From assembly GCA_016874655.1 (NCBI GenBank), contig VGTO01000007.1, forward strand, positions 1 to 36,597: DNA of 36,597 bases, given 5' to 3'. The DNA is from Bacillota bacterium. GTDB lineage: Bacteria > Bacillota > Dethiobacteria > DTU022. The translations under genes and the position numbers were made by a program. Of this stretch, positions 1-7,218 are shown in pieces. Position 1 is the first letter of the stretch. Every line of letters starts with the position of its first letter. The notes under the pieces are model-generated. The model was not told the origin of the DNA, did not search any database, and worked only from the letters and a program-made list of their open reading frames with translations.

Positions 1-93
1 GGACACTGTTTCTGAAACCTCTATCATTTAAAGGGGTGAGTTTCACCCTATAAAACAAGCGGAAATTATTCAAATAGTGAGGATGATTCCAAG

Positions 94-1038
94 ATGAAGT
101 TAGATTTTGTCCGCGGTCACATGGGAGGCAACTTAATTATCCTGCTCCGTGGCGAGCAGATCCCCGCAGGGACCGAACTTGAAACAGCGGTTAAACTGAT
201 GGGGCCTAATTATCTTCATGCTCATGAAGCTGGAATTCTTTACCCCGGGAGCAGACCGGGGGAAATCGAGGTTAAAATTGCTGAACCCTCGGTCCCCTGC
301 TTTATTAGCGCCTGCGGTGGTTTTACCCAGGTCTTGGGCGCTGCCCTGGTTGAAACTGAACTGGGCAGCTATTTTGGGATTGACATCAACCGCAAACCGG
401 TTGAGGTGATGCTCCTAACCGGTTGTGGCCCGACGGAGCTAAAAATTGATACCGATGGACAAAAAGTTTTAAGAATTAAAACCGACATGGATTGCTTTGT
501 CAGGGAGTGTTACGAAAGAGGGGTTGGCGCTTTCAGTTATGGCGAGCTTAAGTATATGCGAGCAGGTAAATTTTTAGTGATCAATGCCGACCGCTTCACT
601 GCAGCATACCCCGGTCTCGATTTTGTAAACTGGAACCAAAAGACCCGTGATATCCTACAAACTATACAACATGATTTTATGGAAAGAACCGGCGAAATAG
701 AACCAAATGTGACTTTGTACGACTGGCATCCCGAGCAGGGTGGAGACTTACGGGTGGTTTTTCCCCATTATGTGCAGGACGATTTTTTCGAACCTTCCTG
801 CGGTACCGGCTCTGTAGCATTAGGTATTGCAGTGTTAGCTGCTGGCGAGTTGAGCCACCTGAAACCTGCAGAATCGGGCTGGCTGACTCTTAAAATTGAA
901 TCAGGCGGCGGAATCGAGCTCGGTGGTCCGGATATCACCTCGCTCGAGATAAAAGCGGGCACCGAATGGGTAAAAACAGCCTTTTTTTCTCACAGCCGGG
1001 TTGAAATAACTTCCATCGGCACCACTATGCTTGATTAA
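94..1038 (+). CDS. Diaminopimelate-epimerase-fold protein (racemase/epimerase-like)
   Basis: This 314-residue cytosolic protein has the layout of the DapF / PrpF / proline-racemase superfamily, two similar halves that each donate one catalytic cysteine. Cys74 sits in an ACGG context at the start of a helix, and Cys236 sits in the pattern SCGTGS, which closely matches the second catalytic loop of DapF. The first loop lacks the NG(N/M)(G/A)xRC form of true DapF, so the substrate is probably not diaminopimelate. No signal peptide or membrane segment is visible. The ATG at 94 has a GAGG about 12 bases upstream, a rather long spacing. No operon partner is visible: a permease gene follows 67 bases later but has different base composition. 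Fold call good, substrate unknown. Confidence 0.6.
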   Translation: MKLDFVRGHMGGNLIILLRGEQIPAGTELETAVKLMGPNYLHAHEAGILYPGSRPGEIEVKIAEPSVPCFISACGGFTQVLGAALVETELGSYFGIDINRKPVEVMLLTGCGPTELKIDTDGQKVLRIKTDMDCFVRECYERGVGAFSYGELKYMRAGKFLVINADRFTAAYPGLDFVNWNQKTRDILQTIQHDFMERTGEIEPNVTLYDWHPEQGGDLRVVFPHYVQDDFFEPSCGTGSVALGIAVLAAGELSHLKPAESGWLTLKIESGGGIELGGPDITSLEIKAGTEWVKTAFFSHSRVEITSIGTTMLD

Positions 1039-1105
1039 GTATAAATCAAGCCAGACCACTAAGATATTCTTGAAGTGATTCTTTATTGTATAAGGAAAAC
1101 AAAAA

Positions 1106-2002
1106 TTGCATAATAGGATTACTGGTATTTTGCTGGTATTTATGTCTGCTGTTGGTTTTGGTTCTGCGCCATTATTTGTAAGAATTGCTTATCAGAATGG
1201 CGCTAATATATTCGAAGTTTTAACTGCCCGTTTTTTAATTTCCTGGGTACTGCTCTTCCTTTATTTGCAGTTGAAAAAACCTAATCGTCGCTTATCTACT
1301 CAAGAGCGGAGCGCTGCTATTTTGATGGGGGTATGTGGGTATTCTGTAGCATTACTGTTTTATTTTATTGCACTGGAGCGGATCCCCGTTCCTCTGGCAT
1401 CCATTGTTTTATACACTTATCCCACGGTAGTCTCTTTATTAATGGCTTTTTGGCGTTTAGAAAAAATCGATCAGATGAAAGGTATTGCTTTAGTAATTTC
1501 TTTTATCGGCTTAATGCTAGTATTAGGTTCTTCTTTTTATTTCACTGACCCACTGGGCCTTATGCTAAGCTTTGCTTCCTCCTTACTTTATTCTTTTTAT
1601 ATAATCATTGGGAACTCAAAACTGAAGGAAGCCCCCGTCATGGTCGCTACGATGTGGATAACCTGGGCTGCTGGCATAGGAATTGGGCTTATGGGTTTGG
1701 TTACCGACAAAATTTCCTTTCAATTTGGCATAAATGCCTGGCTTGCTATTTTTTATATTGCTATTTTTTCTACCACTATAACAATTATCTTGTTCCTCCA
1801 AGGTGTAGTATTGATAGGAGCTTCCAGAGCCAGTATCATTTCAACCTTTGAGTCTCCTGTAACCGTCATTCTGGCAGCGCTGTTTTTGGCCGAAGTTTTA
1901 AATCCGGTACAGTTAATTGGCGGCATTTTGATTTTAGCTTCAGCTATCCTGGTAAATAGCTCAAAACCGGAACCTATATTGTCTGGAGGACGGGGTTGTT
2001 GA
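1106..2002 (+). CDS. EamA-family (drug/metabolite transporter) permease
   Basis: A 298-residue, very hydrophobic protein with about ten predicted membrane helices in two homologous five-helix halves, the usual EamA / RhaT layout and length. A glycine- and serine-rich first helix is followed by an Asn-Gly-Ala-Asn loop and, in the second half, by the family's EPVTVILAALFL-type segment, here with Ser in place of Pro. Members export amino acids, nucleosides or other metabolites; the substrate cannot be read from sequence. The start is a TTG at 1106 with AAGGA about nine bases upstream. The gene is clearly richer in A+T (sampled lines near 30-40% G+C) than its neighbours, suggesting recent transfer. 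A strong terminator follows. Confidence 0.85.
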   Translation: MHNRITGILLVFMSAVGFGSAPLFVRIAYQNGANIFEVLTARFLISWVLLFLYLQLKKPNRRLSTQERSAAILMGVCGYSVALLFYFIALERIPVPLASIVLYTYPTVVSLLMAFWRLEKIDQMKGIALVISFIGLMLVLGSSFYFTDPLGLMLSFASSLLYSFYIIIGNSKLKEAPVMVATMWITWAAGIGIGLMGLVTDKISFQFGINAWLAIFYIAIFSTTITIILFLQGVVLIGASRASIISTFESPVTVILAALFLAEVLNPVQLIGGILILASAILVNSSKPEPILSGGRGC

Positions 2003-2030
2003 AAACTTTTATCCAGTAGCATAACAGACT

Positions 2031-2060
2031 AAACCGGCTTGATTGGCGCCGGTTTTTTTT
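2031..2060 (+). terminator. Rho-independent terminator after the EamA permease
   Basis: AAACCGGC (2031-2038) pairs perfectly with GCCGGTTT (2048-2055) around a nine-base loop and runs into an uninterrupted T tract. It closes the permease transcript and separates it from the sigma-factor unit downstream. Confidence 0.9.
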
Positions 2061-2102
2061 ATAATTTGATCAGACTTTTTTGCCGTACCGGTGTATTAAT
2101 AA

Positions 2103-2627
2103 GTGGAAAGCCGAACTGGTGGTGTCAAGTTGCAGGAGTTCTTTCAAGAAATGGTTGAAACCAATGCCGATAAGATTTACCGCTTGGCTTTGCGTTATAC
2201 GCAGGATAAAAACCAGGCCGAGGACCTGACCCAGGAGACTTTCCTGCGGGCGTATCAGAATCTGGCCAGTTACGACCGCAGCAAACCGGCGGGGCCGTGG
2301 TTATGCACCATAGCCGCCAATCTCTGCCGGAATTGGTTGAGAGACAACCGGGAGCTGCCTTTTGACTTTACGGAAGAAAACATCCTGCCGACCAACTCCG
2401 GTCCCGAAGAGCTCTATCTGCAGCAAGAGAGCGAAACCGAGTTGCTGCAAGCTCTGGAAAAGCTACCACTGATTTACCGAGAAGTCCTGCTGCTGAGGCA
2501 CGTTGGAGAGTTGAGCTACGACGAGATTGCCGAAGCCCTGAACCTGGAGATGAGTATTGTTAAAAACAGGCTTTACCGGGGTCGGCTGATGCTAAAAAGT
2601 TCATTGATTGGAATAAGGGAGGGGTAA
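2103..2627 (+). CDS. ECF-subfamily RNA polymerase sigma factor
   Basis: A 174-residue sigma-70 family protein with only regions 2 and 4, as in extracytoplasmic-function sigmas. Region 2 carries the DxAEDLTQETFLRAY-type segment, and region 4 has LPLxYREVLLLRHVxxLSYDEIAEAL followed by VKNRLYRGR, the helix-turn-helix that reads the -35 element. The GTG at 2103 has no good ribosome binding site. A TTG at 2130, preceded by GGTGG about six bases away, gives a 165-residue product and may be the true start. The anti-sigma gene begins three bases after the stop, so the two are co-translated. The likely role is switching on an envelope-stress regulon that includes the third gene of the unit. Confidence 0.92.
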   Translation: MESRTGGVKLQEFFQEMVETNADKIYRLALRYTQDKNQAEDLTQETFLRAYQNLASYDRSKPAGPWLCTIAANLCRNWLRDNRELPFDFTEENILPTNSGPEELYLQQESETELLQALEKLPLIYREVLLLRHVGELSYDEIAEALNLEMSIVKNRLYRGRLMLKSSLIGIREG

Positions 2628-2630
2628 ATA

Positions 2631-3110
2631 ATGGAACGCTGTCCGGATCAGTTAAACATACAGGCCTTGGCCGACGGGGAAGCGCAGGATCAACAACTGT
2701 GGAATCATGTCCAGCGCTGCCCGCATTGCAGCGATCAGTACAGGCGGCTGAGCAACCTGGTAAAAATAGCCGATGGGCTGAAGAGCGATGCAAAACTGCC
2801 GGCTTCGTTTTACCGGTCACTGGAAACTAAGATTAACCCTGCTCCTTTCCCGGCAGCCCTGGTTGCAGCCGTAGTTTTTGCCCTGGCTCTGTTGAGTCTT
2901 GTGTTGCTTGGGCCTAACTATTTTGAGTGGTGGTTATCAGTAGGCATAACCAACCAGGTGGGGCTAATCCTTGACGCTTTCCTTGATCTGCTTGCCTACA
3001 GCAGGTTGGTAGGACCAGCCTGGATTATTATGGGGCTGGCAGCCCTGGTGGCGATGGAATTGTTTATTTTAAATCTGATTAGAAACGCGGAGGGACTAAA
3101 AAATGTTTAA
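2631..3110 (+). CDS. Membrane anti-sigma factor with zinc-binding (ZAS-like) domain
   Basis: This 159-residue protein begins with a short cytoplasmic domain carrying His-x3-Cys-x2-Cys (around residues 26-33), the zinc anti-sigma signature, plus an early Cys4. Two hydrophobic stretches (about 75-95 and 130-150) look like membrane helices. ZAS proteins of this layout hold the partner sigma at the membrane until a signal releases it. Its position three bases behind the sigma gene supports the pairing. Its end overlaps the next start by eight bases, so all three genes look translationally coupled. The hydrophobic part does not resemble a family I can name, and the inducing signal is unknown. Confidence 0.8.
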   Translation: MERCPDQLNIQALADGEAQDQQLWNHVQRCPHCSDQYRRLSNLVKIADGLKSDAKLPASFYRSLETKINPAPFPAALVAAVVFALALLSLVLLGPNYFEWWLSVGITNQVGLILDAFLDLLAYSRLVGPAWIIMGLAALVAMELFILNLIRNAEGLKNV

Positions 3111-4491
3111 CAAAAAGAACAAAACAGTAATTTCATTATTGGTGGTACTGAGCCTGCTGTTGCTGGCGACAGTACTGCCGACCGGCCATGTATTGGCCCA
3201 AAACGAAGTAACCATTAACGAAGATGTCAACAAGGCGGCCGGCAATCTGGTCATTAATCGCGATACGATTGTCAACGGCAATGTAACTCTGAATCTGGGT
3301 GAGCTGACTGTAGATGGTGTAGTCAACGGCGATGTTAACAGCAACATGGGCCAGGTAACCATTAACGGTGATATAAACGGCGATGTTGTGGCCAACATGG
3401 GCCAGGTTACGGTGGCCGGAAATGTTAGCGGCGATGTTCGTTCGCGAATGGGCGAGATTGTGATTAGCGGATCTGTGGGTGGCAATGTCGATGCGGACTT
3501 AGGGGCAACCAGGGTTGGCGGCTCTGTAGGAGGCAATGTCGGTTCTGGCTTCGGTGAACTGCTGGTCAGCGGTGCTGTATCAGGCAATGTCTACAGCAAG
3601 GGTGGCAACGTCGTTATTACCGGTATTGTCGACGGCGATGTTACGCTCGAACAGGGTGTGGTCGAAGTGGGGCCGCAGGGAGTAGTCAACGGTCAGATTT
3701 ATGTTGCCCGCGGGTTGATCAAAAAAGCCGATACGTCAATCATCGGGGCGCTTAAAATTGATGAGGAGCTTACTGCTTCTGAGCTGCAGGAGCGCGATCG
3801 CGACGCCGGGTATAGCTTTGAAGGGGTTGACGAAGACCTGGTTGAAGCAATCATGGATCGGATGGACAGATCGGTCGATAGCGCTTTTGACCGTGTTAAC
3901 TTTATGCCACACATGATGCGTAACCGAGGCTGGAATTTATACCCCTTTCCGAGCATCGGTCCGTACGGTAATGTTGGCCGTGGCATCATCAATATACTGA
4001 TCATCTTTGCTCTGACCGCTCTCACCTTCACCCTCTTCCCGGGGCAGAGCAGAAAAGCTGCTGAAGCGGTGATAACAAAAAGCGGACCGGTCATTGGTTG
4101 GGGCTTCCTGGTTGCTTTGTTGGCTATTCCCCTGATGGTGCTGTTGGCGATTACGATCATCGGGATTCCGCTCATTATTGTTGAAGTAATCGTTTTGGCC
4201 CTGGCGGCGTTGCTTGGTTACACCGGTATCTCGCTCCTTGTCGGAGAGAAGATTGTTACTACGGCATCGTCAAGAACAGTAAATCCGCTTGGCGCAATTG
4301 CGATCGGGGTTTTAGTGCTGGGGCTGGTAGCGATGATCCCCTTCTTCGGCTGGCTGGTTTCTTTCGCCATCTTAGTGTTGGCCTTAGGAGCGGCCTTTAC
4401 AACCCGCTTTGGTGCGGTTAGGGAACAGGCCACTCCGGTTAAGGAGTTTGTTCTTCAACCAAAAGAAGTGAATGAAGAACAAGAAATATAA
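3103..4491 (+). CDS. Bactofilin-like beta-solenoid membrane protein
   Basis: A 462-residue protein with an N-terminal signal sequence (about 1-32, ending in a VLA-type site), then eight near-identical 17-residue repeats (about 58-195) of form (N/S/G)G(D/N)V-x4-G-x5-G-x-V. This periodicity fits a right-handed beta-helix as in polymer-forming bactofilins (DUF583-like). A polar, acidic linker rich in Asp, Glu and Arg follows (about 225-280), then a C-terminal block of four or five membrane helices (about 290-440) and a charged tail. With a cleavable signal, the solenoid would lie outside the membrane, unlike classic cytoplasmic bactofilins. It overlaps the anti-sigma gene, so it is probably controlled by that sigma pair. 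Function unknown; an envelope scaffold or sensor is an inference. Confidence 0.8.
   Translation: MFNKKNKTVISLLVVLSLLLLATVLPTGHVLAQNEVTINEDVNKAAGNLVINRDTIVNGNVTLNLGELTVDGVVNGDVNSNMGQVTINGDINGDVVANMGQVTVAGNVSGDVRSRMGEIVISGSVGGNVDADLGATRVGGSVGGNVGSGFGELLVSGAVSGNVYSKGGNVVITGIVDGDVTLEQGVVEVGPQGVVNGQIYVARGLIKKADTSIIGALKIDEELTASELQERDRDAGYSFEGVDEDLVEAIMDRMDRSVDSAFDRVNFMPHMMRNRGWNLYPFPSIGPYGNVGRGIINILIIFALTALTFTLFPGQSRKAAEAVITKSGPVIGWGFLVALLAIPLMVLLAITIIGIPLIIVEVIVLALAALLGYTGISLLVGEKIVTTASSRTVNPLGAIAIGVLVLGLVAMIPFFGWLVSFAILVLALGAAFTTRFGAVREQATPVKEFVLQPKEVNEEQEI
3274..3687 (+). repeat. Eight in-frame 51-bp coding repeats (17-residue solenoid units)
   Basis: Units of 17 codons (the last of 19) repeat in the bactofilin-like gene. 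Two adjacent units share long stretches at the DNA level, including the phrase AACATGGGCCAGGT twice, so at least part of the array arose by recent tandem duplication. Confidence 0.8.
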
Positions 4492-4568
4492 GCAAAAATA
4501 GAAACAAAAGTAGAAGAAGAAAAAGATAGTGAGTAGAACGATGACGCCTAATTAATCAGGTAGAGTGT

Positions 4569-6062
4569 TTATCTGATACCTAATATTTCAAGCAGGTGAT
4601 CGCGCATCGCTGTCGGCGCGATTACCTGCTTGTGTTTTATCTCTTTTTGCTCAAGGCCGGTCAAGTTGGCGGGCACGGCCGTGCCGGTTTCAGCGGCTAG
4701 CACTTTTAACAATTCTGTTTCACTCAAATTCTGGTTAAAACTGTTGCCTAAAATCGCTTTTGTGACGCTTCCGGTAAATTTATAAGGGCTGGCCGTGGAG
4801 AGGATCACCGCTGGTAAGCCGTCGGCTTCCTGTTCTAAGTACTCACTCAGTACTGCCCGGCCTACAGCGGTGTGGGTGTCGATCAGGTAGTTGTGTTGGC
4901 TGTAAACACCGGCAATGGTATTGATGGTCTTCTGATCGTCGGCACAGCCGGACCAGAACAGCTCCCTGATTTTTTCGTGTACTGCTCTACTAATAGTATA
5001 CTGTCCGTCCTGCTTAAGCTGCTTCATCCAGCGGTTAACCAGTTCTGAGTCCTGGTTGCTTAGCTCAAAAAGCAATCGCTCCAGGTTGCTCGAAATGAGG
5101 ATGTCCATCGAAGGCGAGAGGGTCTGGTGGAGTGGCCTGCGGCAGTTGTAGATACCGCTGTTGATAAAATCACTTAAAACTTTATTGCGGTTTGCAGCAC
5201 AGATCAGACGGTTAATGGGCAGGCCAAGGCAATGTGCATAATAGCCGGCCAGAATATTGCCGAAGTTACCGGTTGGCACTACAAAATTTACTTTTTTGCC
5301 ATAGCTTAAACCTTTTTTTACCAGGTCCAGGTAGGCGGCAAAGTAGTAGACAATCTGTGGCAGTAGCCGGCCCCAGTTTATCGAGTTGGCAGAAGAGAGC
5401 CGTTTGCCTGCGTCAGCCAGGGTAACTGCAAGTCGGGGGTCGTTAAAGAGGGTTTTAACCCCGTTTTGGGCATCGTCAAAATTGCCTTTAACTGCAGCTA
5501 CAACAACATTTTCACCTTCCTGGGTGGTCATCTGCAGCTTCTGGATTTCACTGACCCCTGTTTCAGGATAATAGACAACTATTTTAATCCCGGGAATGTT
5601 TTTAAAACCTTCCAGGGCCGACTTTCCGGTATCACCGGAGGTGGCGGTTAAGATCACAATCTCCTTATCTTCACTGCTCTGCCGGATAGCGAGGCGCATC
5701 AAGTGCGGTAAAAGCTGCAGGGCGATATCTTTAAAAGCAGAAGTAGGCCCGTGCCAGAGCTCGAGCACCGAGAGTTTATCATCAAGCGGATGCAGCGGGG
5801 TTATGGAAGGGTGATCAAATTTATCCGGACTGTAGGCCTTGTTAACGGAATCTAAAACTGCATCGTTATCAAACCCGGTTAAATAGGGAGTAAAAATAGT
5901 TTTGGCCAGCTCCCGGTAATCGGAGGTAGGCAGTTGGTCTAGCAGAAAAGAAGGGACAGCCTCTGTCGGTACATAAAGCCCGCCATCGGGGGCGATGCCC
6001 TCAATGATTGCTTCAGCCGCTGTTGCTGTTTGAATATAACCTCTGGTGCTCCTGTAGTGCAT
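4569..6062 (-). CDS. thrC: Threonine synthase
   Basis: This PLP fold-type II enzyme converts O-phosphohomoserine to threonine, the last step of threonine synthesis. It begins with the family's YRSTRG start and an APDGGLYVP segment. The pyridoxal-phosphate lysine is Lys111 in GPTSAFKD, followed later by TATSGDTGKSALEGF and VPTGNFGN. Its length of 497 residues fits the longer bacterial class. I place the start at the ATG at 6062 because GGGAG lies eight bases upstream. A TTG at 6101 would add 13 residues but has no good ribosome site and none of the family's conserved sequence. It is transcribed alone from its own promoter, convergent with the solenoid gene. Confidence 0.95.
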   Translation of the reverse strand: MHYRSTRGYIQTATAAEAIIEGIAPDGGLYVPTEAVPSFLLDQLPTSDYRELAKTIFTPYLTGFDNDAVLDSVNKAYSPDKFDHPSITPLHPLDDKLSVLELWHGPTSAFKDIALQLLPHLMRLAIRQSSEDKEIVILTATSGDTGKSALEGFKNIPGIKIVVYYPETGVSEIQKLQMTTQEGENVVVAAVKGNFDDAQNGVKTLFNDPRLAVTLADAGKRLSSANSINWGRLLPQIVYYFAAYLDLVKKGLSYGKKVNFVVPTGNFGNILAGYYAHCLGLPINRLICAANRNKVLSDFINSGIYNCRRPLHQTLSPSMDILISSNLERLLFELSNQDSELVNRWMKQLKQDGQYTISRAVHEKIRELFWSGCADDQKTINTIAGVYSQHNYLIDTHTAVGRAVLSEYLEQEADGLPAVILSTASPYKFTGSVTKAILGNSFNQNLSETELLKVLAAETGTAVPANLTGLEQKEIKHKQVIAPTAMRDHLLEILGIR

Positions 6063-6127
6063 AAAATCCGCTCCCTGCTGAAATAAGGTAGGCTTTATCA
6101 ATTCGCTATCCCCGGGAGCGGATCCTT
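6063..6127 (-). promoter_or_regulatory. Leader stem that can hide the thrC ribosome binding site
   Basis: On the minus strand GGGAGCGGAT (6075 to 6066), which contains the thrC Shine-Dalgarno, is perfectly complementary to ATCCGCTCCC (6123 to 6114) near the predicted 5' end of the message. A CC bulge allows four more pairs (TTTT with AAAA). The 38-base loop could fold otherwise. This looks like translational control; no known riboswitch class is recognised. Confidence 0.45.
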
Positions 6128-6156
6128 TTATTATTTGTCCTGACCGTGTTTGTCCA
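6128..6156 (-). promoter_or_regulatory. Candidate thrC promoter
   Basis: Minus-strand TGGACA (6156-6151) and TAATAA (6133-6128) are 17 bases apart. The predicted start of transcription falls at about 6121-6123, at the 5' arm of the leader stem. The -10 is a weak match, so this is moderate evidence. Confidence 0.4.
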
Positions 6157-6164
6157 ATAATGGT

Positions 6165-6210
6165 TGATAAAACAAAAGGGAAAGGTTCCCATTGATTGGT
6201 ACCTTTCCCC
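6165..6210 (-). terminator. Terminator of the yedE-tusA-yedF operon
   Basis: GGGAAAGGT (6178-6186) and ACCTTTCCC (6201-6209) form a perfect nine-pair stem with a 14-base loop. Read on the minus strand, it is followed by TTTTGTTTT. It lies about 55 bases past the yedF stop and insulates thrC from the selenium operon. Confidence 0.8.
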
Positions 6211-6263
6211 TTAAAAGCTGATTAAAACCTCCAGCCAGGCTCTTTTCACAATTAACAGTTGTT

Positions 6264-6908
6264 TTAAATCGTGATGCACTTAGCTGCCCGGGTAAGATTT
6301 TCCACTGTATCGTACATGTTAGTTATGTGGCCGACCTGCAGTTTATCTTTGAGCTTAAAATAGTCAAGACAGGTCCCGCAGGAGTAGATCTCTATCCCCA
6401 GCTTTTCTAGTTCCTGCAACTCTTCTAAGACCGGGCTGCCTTCTGTGGTCAGGTAAACTGCGCTGTTTATGAACAGCAACTTTTCCGGCAGTGGGCTTGT
6501 TTCTTTAAGCGTAAAGATAAAACTGCGCATCAGGATGGCGCCTAGCTCTTCACTGCCTGCGCCTAAGGTTTTGGATTTAAAGAGGTAAACCGTTTTACCG
6601 ATTGCAGTCCCGCCGCTGCAGTAAAAGGCAGCGGCCACTTCTGCAGTGGCCAGGCTGTCTATTTGCTGGCCCTGGCTCGGCTCGATGATAATCTGGAACA
6701 GATCATCTTTCTTCTCGGCTGTAACCCGGTAACCGTTAGCTTTGGCGAAGCGGGTGACGTTTTCTCTGGCCACTTCATTATCGACCAGAACGGTTAGGAC
6801 AAAACCGGAATCACCCTTACCGGTCAGCTCTTCTAAAGCTTTCTTAGTGTTAAGAACCGGCTGGGGGCAGGGTAGGCCCCGACTGTCAATCTCTTTCTTC
6901 AGCAACAT
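6264..6908 (-). CDS. yedF: YedF-type sulfurtransferase-like selenium metabolism protein
   Basis: A 214-residue two-domain protein. Residues 1-75 form a TusA-like domain with the active-site motif GLPCPQPV. Residues about 90-214 form a DsrE/DsrF-like domain ending in a SCGTCLDYF segment with two cysteines. This pairing matches the YedF family that co-occurs with selenium-using pathways (selD, selenouridine or selenoproteins), in which it is thought to carry or deliver reduced selenium; the exact reaction is not settled. I start at the ATG at 6908, five bases after GGGAGG, rather than at the upstream start at 6929, which lacks a ribosome site. It is third in the yedE-tusA-yedF operon. Confidence 0.88.
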   Translation of the reverse strand: MLLKKEIDSRGLPCPQPVLNTKKALEELTGKGDSGFVLTVLVDNEVARENVTRFAKANGYRVTAEKKDDLFQIIIEPSQGQQIDSLATAEVAAAFYCSGGTAIGKTVYLFKSKTLGAGSEELGAILMRSFIFTLKETSPLPEKLLFINSAVYLTTEGSPVLEELQELEKLGIEIYSCGTCLDYFKLKDKLQVGHITNMYDTVENLTRAAKCITI

Positions 6909-6976
6909 TAAATCCTCCCTTAAGAGCACAATCCTGAAAACGCCTTTGCCTGATTTGATTGGTTGATAACATCTTA

Positions 6977-7192
6977 TTATTTCGCGATTTTTATCTGGTA
7001 TCCTTCACCTTCCGGCTGAATGTCCAGCACTTTCCAGCCCTGGGCATTTGTCGCGCGGCTCACATTTTCTTTTGCAGTGTCGGTGTCGACCAGAACAGTT
7101 AGCTGATCCTGATCTCCTGCTTTTATGGCATTGACCGTAATGATTACGGGTTGGGGACAGGACAGACCTCTGGCATCAACAACTTCAGCCAT
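6977..7192 (-). CDS. TusA-like sulfur/selenium carrier protein
   Basis: A 71-residue single-domain TusA (SirA-like) protein with the motif ARGLSCPQPV near the start, whose cysteine would carry a persulfide or perselenide. The ATG at 7192 follows a near-ideal GGAGGT with seven bases of spacing; the longer reading to 7261 would overlap the yedE end and add no conserved residues. The sequence is close to the N-terminal domain of the neighbouring yedF product, sharing the VLVDxDxAxENVxR segment, which suggests duplication within the operon. Co-transcription with yedE and yedF implies selenium rather than general sulfur traffic. Confidence 0.9.
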   Translation of the reverse strand: MAEVVDARGLSCPQPVIITVNAIKAGDQDQLTVLVDTDTAKENVSRATNAQGWKVLDIQPEGEGYQIKIAK

Positions 7193-7218
7193 ATTGATTA
7201 CCTCCTTGTTGATCTGCT

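Noticed and set aside
33-49. Hairpin GGGTGA-GTT-TCACCC near the window start
   Set aside because: Only six pairs, with no T tract on either strand, so it is not a convincing terminator. The upstream gene is outside the window.
768-962. Minus-strand frame in the DapF-like gene
   Set aside because: Covered by a well-conserved plus-strand frame containing the second catalytic loop; no independent support.
3096-3587. Long minus-strand open frame opposite the solenoid gene
   Set aside because: It arises from the repeat pattern read in reverse (Thr/Pro/Ser-rich), has no ribosome site, and matches no family.
4492-4568. Near-palindrome CCTAATTAATCAGG between the convergent solenoid gene and thrC
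   Set aside because: Short and AT-rich with no T tract; not enough to call a terminator or a binding site.
6178-6209. Possible T-box antiterminator upstream of thrC because of a GGTACC core
   Set aside because: The conserved T-box sequence is not present, and the hairpin with its T run fits a plain terminator of the yedF operon, upstream of the thrC promoter.
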